This document shows, piece after piece, positions 45,687 to 55,697 of a stretch of 64,000 bases of DNA; within the stretch, counting starts at the first letter, position 1, and the number at the start of each line of letters is the position of its first letter. Below the pieces are notes generated by a model. It worked only from the letters and a program-made list of their open reading frames with translations, did no database searches and was not told the origin of the DNA. The stretch lies in the NCBI RefSeq assembly GCF_010183535.1, contig NC_071329.1, forward strand, positions 15,824,879-15,888,878. Reading direction: 5' to 3'. Position numbers and translations under genes: made by a program. This DNA comes from Caenorhabditis remanei. Taxonomy: Eukaryota > Nematoda > Chromadorea > Rhabditida > Rhabditidae.

Positions 45687-45758
45687 GGCCGAATGGTCTA
45701 GTGGTATGATTCTCGCTTTGGGTGCGAGAGGTCCCGGGTTCAATCCCCGGTTCGGCCC
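45687..45758 (+). tRNA. tRNA-Pro (anticodon TGG)
   Basis: 72-nt cloverleaf. Acceptor stem GGCCGAA pairs with TTCGGCC, discriminator C. D-arm region TGGTCTAGTGGTATGA (A-box), anticodon stem CTCGC/GCGAG with loop TTTGGGT (anticodon TGG), T-arm CCGGGTTCAATCCCCGG (B-box). No intron. Confidence 0.96.
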
Positions 45759-45879
45759 ATTCCTTTTTGCAGTTTTTTCTGACTTTTGACAAATAACCAA
45801 GCATTAAATAAGAGAAAAATTATCAAATTTATTATGACAAAGGAAGCTTGAAAAATTCACAATAAATTTCCCCCTCAAA

Positions 45880-46737
45880 TTAAAATTGCCCTTCTCTGGC
45901 GACCTTCATGTAAGCACTTCGTATGTGACGTGGTTTGAGTGGTAGATCAGATTCGTCCTCCTTCAAATCTCGAATATCCAATGCCTCTTCCACTATATCT
46001 CCAACCAACATTTTAGCCAATGCACTGATTGTAATGACTACATTGTCATTTACATTCATCCCTCCAGTGAATTCTTTCACAAGTTTTCGAATAGTCGACT
46101 TCTGGAATCGAGATCTTCGATAAGCAGTATATTGTTCCAGTTGTTGAGTCGACATGTTCCCGAGAAGAATTTGGTGTTTCATTTGAGCAATTTGATCCTC
46201 TTCTGACAATGGATTCTGAGATGGTTCAGGACGATCGTGGATGAGATTTTCAGATTTATCGATTAGGGGATGAACAATTGGCTTAATTTCAGACTTTTCT
46301 TCTACTCGAATCTTCTTTTTTGGTGGTTCCTGAACATCTTCTAATTTCACTTTCTTCTCTTCCAACTCTTCCTGTTTGACGCTATTTGCTGGACTGATCT
46401 GAAATTTCCAATTAAATAATTAAATCAAAATCACAACAATTATAATAATTACCTGTTTCACAGCTAAAACCTCTTTATGATACTTGATAATCTCATCGAT
46501 ATCTGGCATATCCTGAGAGTCCTCATCACTTGACAAAAAGAATTTCACTGGTTTTCCGACTGGAGACTCTGATTTTTTGACGGATAGAACATCTTCCGTA
46601 TCACTGTCATCACTCATTTCCAAATCTGCCATCACTGTGTTCGTACTCTCTTTTTCAGTCTCTTTTTTAGTGGGTTTCAGCACGAAACTATCATCTTCAT
46701 CACTGCTGACTCCACCAAATAGGTCGCTGGTGTTCAT
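45880..46737 (-). CDS. TFIID subunit TAF11, 267 aa (copy 1)
   Basis: Exons 46453-46737 and 45880-46398 (285+519 nt, phase 0). TTTTCCAG lies 5 nt upstream of the ATG, a likely spliced-leader acceptor. The N-terminal 95 residues are acidic (MNTSDLFGGVSSDEDD, DMPDIDEIIKYHKEVL), then a Lys/Glu-rich basic patch (PPKKKIRVEEK). The C-terminal half is the TAF11 histone fold: RRSRFQKSTIRKLVKEFTGG, VITISALAKMLVGDIVEEAL, then the PLKPRHIRSAYMK helix. Family role: TAF11 pairs with TAF13 in TFIID at the TBP module of Pol II promoters. A second paralogue lies at 49867-51514 in the opposite orientation. Nematodes are known to have several taf-11 genes; I cannot say which orthologue this is. Confidence 0.92.
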
Positions 46738-47267
46738 TATTGCTGGAAAAACATAAAAGTGGAGAAGACGAGGGAGGAAAATCTTGAGAAAGGAAAAAAA
46801 AGCAAAGAGCTTGTCAATAGTAATTTTTGTGCAGTGGTACAAGCCTAGCGCTTCATTTTTGTAGTTTACAACTTTATCGTCAGAAGTTTTCTCAAAAAGT
46901 TGTGGTTTATAAAAGTACTTTTTTGGGAATAATCCCAAGTTGTCAAGATCAAAAATGAAGATCTAGGTTTGTAGAATATGCATTTGCAAAAAATTATCAT
47001 TTCCGAAGCCATGGCAGGCTCTCAAAGTTGACAACGAAAAAGACCAAGTTAATGTAGATGACAAAAACAAAAAAATGAGGTCTACTGACCCTGAGAATGA
47101 GAGAAATCGATTGAGGGGCCCATCTGTATTTGAAAACGCAGTCACATGATTACCCTGTCACACAACAATCACATATTATTGACTCTCCTAGTTTCTCAGT
47201 TTCTCTCCTCACTTATCGATTCTTTTCACAGTTACAGTAAGACATTTATTTCAGCATCAAGATAAAC
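46738..47267. other. Divergent intergenic region with repeat fragment
   Basis: 530 bp between TAF11 copy 1 (-) and the small basic gene (+). A palindromic repeat fragment related to P2 lies at about 46838-47045 (CTTCATTTTTGTAGTTTACA against AAGATCAAAAATGAAGATCT). The ends must contain both promoters. TTATTTCAG at 47246-47254 may be a spliced-leader site for the plus-strand gene. Confidence 0.5.
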
Positions 47268-47558
47268 ATGCAACCATTCAACGTCTCCACACTTCTTCAC
47301 AGAGCAATGGTGAAGTATAGCAAGTTGGATGAGTGTTTGGATAAGAAAAAGAATAAAAAGTATCGGAAAGCGCCTCGATATTACTTCCACGTACTCCATC
47401 TGAGATTCATGAACTCTTTGGATCAGTACTTGAAGGCGAATGGAAAGATGGAGGGGTCTAGAAAGAGAAGATGGGCGGAGTCAATGGAAGATTCAGTGAA
47501 AATCAAGAAGGAGAAGAAGGAAGAGGAGCTTACAGTCAAGAGAGCGAAATTTGAATAG
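47268..47558 (+). CDS. Small basic protein, 96 aa (paralogue 1)
   Basis: A single exon with an acceptor 13 nt upstream of the ATG. Rich in Lys/Arg (KKKNKKYRKAPRYYF, GSRKRRWAE, KIKKEKKEEELTVKRAKF), with a helical middle LHLRFMNSLDQYLKANGK. It aligns by eye with the 124-aa protein at 48660-49034: LLxxAxxK, FxxxNxLDxYxxxxxK, PRKR/SRKR, and TVKRxxF near the end. Each member lies next to a TAF11 copy. Nuclear localisation is suggested by the basic clusters (inference). No known family recognised. Confidence 0.6.
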   Translation: MQPFNVSTLLHRAMVKYSKLDECLDKKKNKKYRKAPRYYFHVLHLRFMNSLDQYLKANGKMEGSRKRRWAESMEDSVKIKKEKKEEELTVKRAKFE

Positions 47559-47790
47559 TCATTTTACTTTTTTTTGGATTATAATAAATGAGTTTTACCT
47601 TGAAGCATTTGAACTTTCGACACCAAGAACTTTAAAGGAGAACGAAAACACTCACATTTATGACAGTCCCGAGTCGGCGGCCGCGTTCTCGGCCGAGTAG
47701 CTCAGCTGGTTGCGGCTTTTTACCCATGCGCATCCGGTCAGGAGTTCGGGATCCACCCCGAACTCTGACCCAAAACTTTTTTTGGTGACA
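47559..47790 (+). repeat. tRNA-derived relic
   Basis: At 47698-47709 TAGCTCAGCTGG matches a tRNA A-box. Some 35 nt on, GAGTTCGGGATCCACCCCGAACTC (read as an inverted 9-bp stem) resembles a T-arm with a degenerate B-box. The anticodon region is not tRNA-like. Fits a tRNA-derived SINE or dead tRNA. Confidence 0.45.
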
Positions 47791-47799
47791 TTTACTTTT

Positions 47800-48450
47800 A
47801 GCACCCCCCCCCCCCCCCCCCCTAATTGAAGAAGCACCCCCCAAAAAGCACCTTAGAATAGCCCCCCACCGCGAATATCAGAAAATATGACCTCAGCATA
47901 GAATAATAAGCCCCCACCATTGAACAATTGACCCCCACCATAGAATAACGGACCCCCACCATTGAACATTAGCCCCCCCCCCCCCCCTTCCATTTTATTT
48001 CTGCAAAAACTGATTCACCATCCTCCAAATCTTCAGGCTTAGGTAAAAATACTGGAGAGATGCGTTCTGGGGGCCTGTCATTCTATGATGGGGGCCTGTT
48101 GTTCAATGGTGGGGGCCTAATGTACAATGAGTGGGGGACGGATGTTTAATATTGGGGGGCGGATGTTCAATAGTGGGGGGCTGATGTTCAACAGTTCAAT
48201 GATTACAGTTAAATGATTTCCTCACGTGGTGGGTGGCTCTAGGGGGTGGGGGCTATAAGTAAAGAATACCAGGTTCTTGAACAATCGTCCCCCACTTAGT
48301 ACTGGTGGGGGGCTTATTGTTCAACGTACAAATTTAAGTAGAACCCCCCGCCGTGAGGAAGAAGCCCCCACCTGTTTTGTACTGGGTGGGGGGCTCTTCT
48401 TAGGTTGATTTCAACGTGGGGGGTTCTACTGCGGTGGGGGGCGATACGTA
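47800..48450. repeat. Inverted arrays of C-tract then G-tract units
   Basis: 47802-47995 has runs of C (one of about 20, another of about 17) with a ~22-28 bp unit, ACCCCCACCATTGAACAAT. From about 48060 to 48450 the same unit reads inverted, GTGGGGGCCTGTTGTTCAAT, with 6-8 G runs. The arrays face each other around 48000-48060. The G-rich strand would be prone to form G-quadruplexes. Confidence 0.85.
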
Positions 48451-48659
48451 AATAATACCCTTTTTTTTGTTTGAGTTCTCATATCCTTTAAGCACCCAGA
48501 AAGCGCCAAATTACACTTAAAAAACCGAGAACTCTCTAGATGGAAAAAAGACCGAAAATCAATAATATTTGAATCCAAACTATGCGAGGGTTGCATATTC
48601 CCATCGCATAGTCATCACAACTCTACACCTCTACTCTCATATATTGATTTATTACCCTA
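48451..48659. other. Flank of the second small gene
   Basis: No exon. No acceptor is visible close to the ATG at 48660, unlike its paralogue. Confidence 0.3.
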
Positions 48660-49034
48660 ATGTCTTCTACTATTCAAACCGAACGTGTCAACGCCGAAAA
48701 GCTTCTTGAACTAGCAAGAAAAAGACATAAGGCAAAAGATAAGAAGAAAGAGACCAAAATTTGGATTCGACTTTCCAATTTTAATTTGATCAATGTTCTT
48801 GATGCCTATGTGCAGGAGCAGAATAAGTTGAAAAATCCGAGGAAAAGGAGCAGATCGACTGAGAAAGAAGGATTGAGAATAAGGAAGTTTCGGATGGAAG
48901 TCGGAGAGCCTACTGTGAAGAGGACGTATTTTTCAAAGAAAAATGACGACGATAAGGAGAATGAGGAAAAGGAGAATCAGAATCCACAAGATTTGGATGG
49001 TATTGAAGATCGACTCGAGAAGATGTGGATTTGA
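48660..49034 (+). CDS. Small basic protein, 124 aa (paralogue 2)
   Basis: A single open exon. LLELARKRHKAKDKKKETK, a helix FNLINVLDAYVQEQNK, basic PRKRSRSTEKE and GEPTVKRTYF match the 96-aa protein at 47268. The C-terminal 35 residues are an extra acidic tail (DDDKENEEKENQNPQDLDG). It is on the same strand as TAF11 copy 2, 830 bp upstream. Function unknown; basic, probably nuclear (inference). Confidence 0.6.
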   Translation: MSSTIQTERVNAEKLLELARKRHKAKDKKKETKIWIRLSNFNLINVLDAYVQEQNKLKNPRKRSRSTEKEGLRIRKFRMEVGEPTVKRTYFSKKNDDDKENEEKENQNPQDLDGIEDRLEKMWI

Positions 49035-49099
49035 TAAATTAGGTAGCTAATTAAATTAAATTAATTAATTAATTGGTTATTTTTTCATTACAATTCTGT

Positions 49100-49384
49100 T
49101 TTCATACTAGAGAAAGTGATGGAGTCAGTTTTAGTGATGTGGTATTTGACGTATATCATTGGAAAGCTGAGAAAACGCAGATTCCAAATATAAATTCAAT
49201 TCTAGGAAAAATGATAAACTATTACCTCCTTGACACGCGAAAAATGTGTTCATTTTCCCAAACTTTTACCTCATTTTTCTCGAATACTAGGTTCGAGGGC
49301 AAACACTGAATATATATTTGGAATCAGCGTTTTCTCAGCTTTCCAATAATATAGGTCACGACCTGACTCCATGACCTTCCCTAG
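49100..49384. repeat. Palindromic repeat, family P3 (short copy)
   Basis: AAAGTGATGGAGTCAGTTTT at the left and CCTGACTCCATGACCTTCCC at the right, with CATTGGAAAGCTGAGAAAAC against TTTTCTCAGCTTTCCAATAA. Confidence 0.8.
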
Positions 49385-49866
49385 TGAGTTCTGTGTCATA
49401 ATAAATATTATTCAAACATTTTATATCTTTACACAAGAATCCATTAAAACTGACATAAAGATGAAAATAGGTGAAATTCTGAGTGAGTTCTTCTTTAAAG
49501 GCGTATATCTTAAATGTGGGCGGAGTTATCAAAAAGTTGTCAACTACAAAAATGAAGCCCTACTTTTGATCTACACAATCCATACAGATTTGATATTGTG
49601 AGATAATAATTGTGCCCGTGAAAAACGGTTCAGATGTATGCCTTTACACAAGCAAAAGACAGACTTGAAGATGAAAACCGAGTAGGTCAAATGCTGAATT
49701 CCTTTATTGGTCTAGACGCACCTTTATTGGTGTAGATCAAAAAATCCCACCGTTTTCAGAGGGTTACCGATTCCCAGATAATATTTCTGGAGACTCTTTT
49801 GTTTGTTTTCTTTGTCACTTTATGATTTCCCATTTGCCTAACCCAATTCCTTCTTTTTCAGCAATA
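49385..49866. other. Upstream region of TAF11 copy 2
   Basis: Carries a P2-type fragment at about 49490-49605 (AAAAATGAAGCCCTACTTTT). CTTTTTCAG ends at 49861, 5 nt before the ATG, a probable trans-splice site. Confidence 0.45.
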
Positions 49867-51514
49867 ATGAACACTGACGATCTATTTGGTGGAGTGAGCA
49901 GTGATGAAGATGATCAAAATTTCCCCGAAAAATCAGAGTCTCCAGAAGAAAAACCAGTGAAATGCTTCTTCGGGGACTCTCAGGATATGCCAGATATCGA
50001 TGAACTCATCAAGTATCATAAGGAAGTGTCTTCTGGAATTCGGAAACCGATTCAGAAGACTCATGAGGAATTGGAGGATAAGGAGAATAAGGGGCCACCG
50101 AAAAAGAAGTTTCGAATCGGAATGTCAGGGTCTGGAGGGATAATGGAGAGTGAGTATATTAATTTTTGTATAATAGCTATATGTAATTTCAGCACCAAAG
50201 CGACAAGTTCTATTGGCCAGAGATGTATCATTATTCAACAATCAAGAATCCCCAAAGATCCCTGAAACAATTAATGAGACGACTGGAAGCTGTGAGTAAC
50301 AAAAGACTATAATCTAGGTTATGCAAATGCGCTCCAATGAAACTTCAATTTTTTAGAGTGTGTAGATCAAACCCAACGCAAAACTTTAGTAGTTGACAAC
50401 TTTTCTGTAGGGACACACATTGGGAATTTATCAATCGCCAAAGTAATTTCTCCCAAAATTTTCAAGTTGTCCCCTTAAAATAACTATAACTCTCTAGGGA
50501 GTGCCCGCACAAAAAAGTTGTCAACTACAAAAATGATCTACATAAAATTTTACACATTTAATTGATTGACTACTTTTTGATAGCTCCGCCCACTTTTGAG
50601 ATATGCACCTTTAAAGACTACTGTATGCGCGCCCGTGAGTTCTTCTTTAAAGGTGCATATCTTAAATGTGGGAGGAGTTATCAAAAAGTTGTCAACTACA
50701 AAATAAAGCCCTACTTTTGATCTACACAGTGCATAAAGTTTTAACATTGTGAGAGCCGTGAAATACTCACAAAGTTGGCGGCATTCTCAAAATGCTTATT
50801 TTGCCCCTCTTATTTTCAGATGCAAATTCAAACTTGCCGACACCAAAATTGCTTTCACCTAAATTATCTGAAACTCAAAAATACGGAGAGCCGACGACAC
50901 AGAATCAGATGCCAGAAGCCGACAAGGAAAATCAAGAATCTTCTGAATCAGGGAGCTCCAAATATCCAAAAACAGAGGGAGATGAGGATGTTGATGAAAT
51001 AAAACCTGCTCCCTCCGCCAGTGTGGCTGAAAATGAAAATGAATTGGAACCATATGATGCTAATAACGAATCAAATCAATCATTTATAAAGCATCTCGTA
51101 ACAACGTACGGTCCTGTAATCAAAACTGGTGATGGCGTGAAAAAACAGGAAACTTCTACTAGTTCGGAAAAACCAGCGGATTCATTGTCAGAAGTGGATC
51201 AGATTGCTCACATGAAACGTTTAATCCTTCTCGGGAACATGTCGACTCAACAACTGGAACAATATGATGCTTATCGAAGATCTCGATTCCAGAAGTCGAC
51301 TATTCGAAAACTGGTAAAAGAATTCACTGGAGGGATGAATGTATCTGACGATTCAGTCATTACAATCGGTGCATTGGCTAAAATGTTGGTTGGAGATATA
51401 GTGGAAGAGGCATTGGATATTCGAGATTTGAAGGAGGACGAAGCTGATCTACCACTCGAACCACATCACATTCGAAGTGCTTACATGAAGGTTGCAAGAC
51501 ACGGACTAATTTGA
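49867..51514 (+). CDS. TFIID subunit TAF11, 358 aa (copy 2)
   Basis: Exons 49867-50149, 50193-50291, 50820-51514; phases close (283+99+695 nt). It starts MNTDDLFGGVSSDEDD, so is clearly the same family as copy 1. The region between the acidic start and the histone fold is longer (DKENQESSESGSSK, ENENELEPYDANNESN). The C-terminal histone fold is nearly identical to copy 1 (RRSRFQKSTIRKLVKEFTGG, AKMLVGDIVEEALDIRDLKE), which implies strong constraint or conversion. Intron 2 (528 nt) holds a P2-type palindrome (50336-50790). Role as for copy 1: TBP-associated TFIID subunit. Both genes are open, so both may be used. Confidence 0.92.
50336..50790. repeat. P2-type palindromic mosaic in TAF11 intron 2
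   Basis: Contains AAAAAGTTGTCAACTACAAA twice, with GATAGCTCCGCCCACTTTTG and the inverse TAAATGTGGGAGGAGTTATC. Similar to 23735-24298. Confidence 0.7.
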
Positions 51515-52788
51515 ATGTGTGATTTTATTTAGTTGTTAACTTATTTAATTTATTGGTGCTGAAGTTTTAAGAATGAATTTGGTAATAATTTTAAATTAGC
51601 CTTGGAAAATAAGCATGGCTTGGTTTTATGAGAATCAAAACGAGGGGTGGGATTGCCTTGTCAGTGGCATAGAGGATTCAGTTATCTCTTGGACCTCCCC
51701 CATATCTCCAGACTGACTCCACGACCTTCCCTAGTGAGCATGGTTCTTATTGGTTTATTATGGACAAGAGAACTCTGCTGGATTACGGTACCTGTTGACC
51801 AGATCATTAGCAGACTTTGATTATGAAAATCAGTCTTTCAAAGTTAGGGTTACATGAGGACTGGAATAGGTTTAATAGAGAAAACTACTAGAGAAAACTA
51901 CTAGAGGAAACTGTGAGAAAACAAAATGGTTGAGACGGAACGGGGTACTAAGGACAGTAGGAGAGGAGCTAGAGAGACAGTGCGGAGATTGTGGAGACTT
52001 ACTATTAGACATGCCCGGAGCGCTGTGGTGTTTGGTCGCTTATTTTTGGTTGAAACGATAGGAACAATTTAAAAATATCAGAAAACATAAACAAATGAAT
52101 ACGAAATTATTATGGTTCATCGAACCTTATGGTGAAGGCCTCAACACCAGTTAAGTGAAACCTAGATTTCATTTCACCGTGTTGGATTCTCCTATTTGTC
52201 TTATTGTTACAATTATCGGCTCTTCTTTAATACAGTCAATCATTAACAAAATATTAAAACACCTCCTGGAGAATTCCGGCACTTCTGAAATGAAATAAAT
52301 GAGGAAAACTGGAATTCAATGGAATAAAAAGGACAATGTTTCATTGCAACCAGGATTCTCGGAGTCAGTCGCTTGAGGAGTTTTCCGTTTTCAGTTCAGA
52401 AGTTGGTCTGACCAGAGCCGCTGCGGAAACAATGCAAAGCTACAAATTCTGATGGCAATAAGCTTGAAAAATCCTCCTGTAATTCGATTGATTTGTGATC
52501 TACTCAAATTCTGATGGTTTATTCAAAATCATCGTAATTTCAGCTCTCTAATCATATAATATTTGAAAATATCGGACACTTCGAGACACAGACAGACGTC
52601 TCTAGACTAACAACCTGTTTCAAACAGTCCGAATTATCGAAAAATGCAATGTGCTGCCCGGAACAAGACTAGGATATTCAACACTTTGCCTAGAATCTCA
52701 AAACCTGAAAAATTAAAACTCCTTCCTTTATTACAATCAATCATTGACCAATTATCAAAATATCAAATAATAAGATTATACAATATTA
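51515..52788. other. Intergenic, no gene seen
   Basis: Includes a tail of P3 (about 51709-51738, GACTGACTCCACGACCTTCC). Around 52715-52788 the sequence copies the 3' ends of the DUF3557 genes (TTACAATCAATCATT, CAAATAATAAGATTATACAA), ending abruptly at 52789. It is probably the scar of a rearranged DUF3557 gene. Confidence 0.45.
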
Positions 52789-53410
52789 ACACTGCTCGTA
52801 GTTTTTACCGCCTGCGTGGCGAATCTGATAGATCAAATATAGAAACATTTCAGACCAGCATTTAAAAAAATTTCAATTTACACATCGAGTTGTTGTGGGT
52901 CTAAATCATAACCATAATTTACTAATTTTCGAATGTGTGACTTAGAATTTCAAGGCCCAGTCTAGAATTGAGGCACAAATTTTCAATTTTTTTGATGTTC
53001 TCTGATAATTTTTGACATTTTCAAAATTTTAGAGGGTTTTCGGTGAAAAATAATCAAAATTTTAAGATTTTCCGCTGAGAAATGTGCGAAAACTGCACTT
53101 TTTATGATTAGACTGTAACATTCTTGAAAATAAGGCAAAATAACGAAGTTTCTTGTAAAAAACGATTTAAAATTCTAAAATCTCAATTTTCAGCTAAAAA
53201 TTTTCAAAAACCTGTTTTCAGTAAGAACAAGTTTAAAAACACCATAAAATGGGGTTTTTGAAAGCAAAAATATGAAAAATCATCCAAAAGTCTTGAATTT
53301 TCAAATTCATTTCAGCAAAAAACTACAAATTTTCCATGCGGCGAAATTGCAAATTATGAGGTAGCGTGTAACAAAATGCAATATGCTGCGGACTAGAATT
53401 CAACCATTTG
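52789..53410. repeat. Segmental duplicate (of 59308-59740)
   Basis: ACTGCTCGTAGTTTTTACCG to GACTAGAATTCAACCA reappears at 59308-59740 with indels (about 620 vs 430 bp), including TTACACATCGAGTTGTTGTG and GAATTTCAAGGCCCAGTCTA. Confidence 0.85.
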
Positions 53411-53503
53411 CTTGGAAGGTCTAAACCACCAATAAACATGAAACCAATCATTCTTAAAATTTTTTCTTTTATTACAATCAATCATTCACCAATTATCAAA
53501 ATA

Positions 53504-53760
53504 TCAAATAATTCGATTATACAAATTCAACGCGGCTCCCAATGAGTTCAGAACTCCAGACATCGACATACTCCACTCCGATGGTGTAGTGGACACACGT
53601 GGCATCATTTCCAGTTTTACATTTTGTAAATCCTTCCCAGGTTCATCTCTGTTATAAACCTCTGGTGTGTGTTTGTGCCTCAGAAGGACTAATAGATGGT
53701 GTCGAGAGGTCAAATTCACAAAGATTGTGTGGTTCTTCAGAAACGAGATGCGTGGTTAAA
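53504..53760 (-). pseudogene. Orphan last exon of a DUF3557 gene
   Basis: The frame ending at 53504 carries VKLEMMPRVSTTPSEWSMSM and SGVLNSLGAALNLYNRII, the same C-terminus as the genes ending at 57407 and 62002. Its first half is diverged (RHHLLVLLRHKHTPEVYN). No matching main exon exists upstream on the minus strand before the plus-strand gene at 54039. Best read as a remnant of a deleted gene. Confidence 0.6.
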
Positions 53761-54038
53761 AATAGAAGGCTCTAAATGCTCACGAACTTGTTCCTGAGTT
53801 TCCGGTATTCCGTAACCAAAGGTAGCGAGATCGGTCTTGTTTTTAGAATGTCTCTCCCCTATGGTACGATTAATCTCCATGACCTGTGTTGTGTATGCCT
53901 CATAAATGTCATGGAAAGGGTAGAGATGCAAGGTTCCCATAGACTAACGAACAGAAAGCAGATATTTGTTTACCCGCTGCCGCGTCATCTCATCTATTTC
54001 TCGTTCTCGTACTCTTCCTCCCGTTGTATTTGTCGAAG

Positions 54039-55243
54039 ATGACAGCGCTCACGTATCTTTCGTTAAGATGTGTTTTGGAATACTTGGAGGCTAACAGAAG
54101 GTAAGTTCGCATGATCGAGTCGTGTTCTACACAGTCCCTTATCCCATACCATTCCAGACTCCAAATAACTGCCCGAAGCCGTGTACTTTCTAGAATTGAC
54201 AAATCAGTGCCTTTCCACATCTCACTTCTTCGATTCACTGATGATGAGGTTACAGTTAACGATATTACCTATTCGTTCGGAGAACGATATTTGTTTGTTC
54301 CTGAAACTCCAGAAAATATGCGAAAGAAAATCAAAAGATTAATGGACGGTGGAGATATTTTGTTAGAAGATGACGATATTCTTAGGAGAGTTATTCACAT
54401 AACCTATTCAACTGGTAATTTACGATTCAATGGGAGAGACCTGTCAGACGGTGTGAAGAAAGGAGTGGAAATCAGACAGTTTGCATGTCATGCTTTAGAA
54501 GGACGAAAGACAATAAAAATGACATATTTGAGAATCGACAACACGTTTGAAAAAGAGCTCCGTGTTCCAGAAAATCTGAAGCTCTATGTCCAAAAAGTTA
54601 GATCCTATGGAACTAACATGATTAATTTGGTCAATATTCTCGATCCACAGTGTCTCCCATTGGAGTCTTTCGAAACATCGGTTTGGTTTCCATCTTATTA
54701 CCGGGAAAACCAGATCGTTGCAAATGCAAAAACTTTGATACTGCATGGCGATGGTTTTGCCTCACAGATAATCGACTGGCATCCGACTCTGCTTACAGTC
54801 TCAAATCAACACGTTGAAACGAAAGATATACGTTTGAGAGGAGCACAAATTCGTGAGATTGTCCAGAAATTTATGAACAATCCTGACTTCAAACCAATTG
54901 GAAGCTCGTATTCAGTGCAATATTTATATGATTTATCCATCGAAAAGTTGTTAAGGAAAACGAAGAATCGATTCAATGGAGTATTTGTGACATTAAAGGA
55001 GATTCCGAAGTGAGTTATACTGAATAGACATCCAAACAGTAAACCTTCATTTTCAGATGTCCACCGACCTCACAAGTTGTATGTGTTCCGTTAAATTCGG
55101 ATAAGGATCTCATTATGTATAGATACGCGGGGAGAGAAGTAAATATCCACTGGATCAAGCTGGAATTAATAGAAACTGGATCGTGCATTCCAAATGTCGA
55201 GGATACAAGTCTTTTTAGAATTCCATGGCATTATTTATTGTAA
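54039..55243 (+). CDS. DUF3557-like protein, 366 aa
   Basis: Exons: 54039-54100, 54158-55009, 55057-55243; phases close (62+852+187 nt). N-terminus MTALTYLSLRCVLEYLEANR, then RLQITARSRVLSRIDKSVPF and DDEVTVNDITYSFG: the family pattern. Then a charged linker with GGDILLEDDDILRRVI, a central domain with a LVNILDPQCLPLESFE motif (compare SILGIVDPMSYPLQ in the minus-strand paralogues), and a C-terminus KCPPTSQVVCVPLNSDKD. No membrane segment. Function unknown; family members in this window share a 62-74 nt first exon with an intron inside an Arg codon. Confidence 0.85.
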
Positions 55244-55697
55244 TGTTTTGTGATGACCATTAAAAAGTTTTGGTTATGTTTTTAAAAAAAGTGTGGTTGT
55301 AATGTATTATTGGTACTATGAATAATATGTTTCTATGTTATGTATTATGCACTTTTGACCAGTGTTGAGAATTCCGACTCGCGACTTTTTTTCCAAAATT
55401 TCCAAACAATTGCGAAAAATCTACTTCTGACTTCCGACTTCCGAAAAAAACTTCCAGATAAGAAATTTCCCCTTCCCAACAGCTGTACTATTGTCACTTT
55501 TACTTCCCAAAAGCCGTCCTAGATGTGGTAAAACCGTAGTCGTTTACAAGTGAACAATGCAAATAGTGGAGTCGAGGACAACGACAGATGGTGCGATTAG
55601 ATCTCAGAGTCACAAAGGATTAGGCTGCGCGTAACGTAGCTCGTCTTCTCTATTTATTCAACATTGTCTTCCTACCGTCTTACTGTCGTCTCAATCA
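55244..55697. repeat. Upstream duplicated promoter segment (55490-55697)
   Basis: ACTTCCCAAAAGCCGTCCTA, TAGATGTGGTAAAACCG, GTTTACAAGTGAACAATGCA and CGACAGATGGTGCGATTAGA reappear at 60072-60312 upstream of the tail-anchored paralogue, so promoter and gene were duplicated together. Confidence 0.8.

Noticed and set aside
47800..48450. CRISPR-like or telomeric interpretation of the C/G-tract units
   Set aside because: The units are degenerate and face each other. Nematode telomeres are TTAGGC repeats, which are not present. CRISPR is not expected in an animal genome.
52644..52865. 73-codon plus-strand frame
   Set aside because: Spans the breakpoint between a DUF3557 3' relic and the segmental duplicate, so it is a chance fusion of repeats.
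53737..53940. 67-codon minus-strand frame next to the orphan DUF3557 exon
   Set aside because: Does not show the DUF3557 main-exon motifs, has no phase-compatible junction with 53504-53760, and could be chance.
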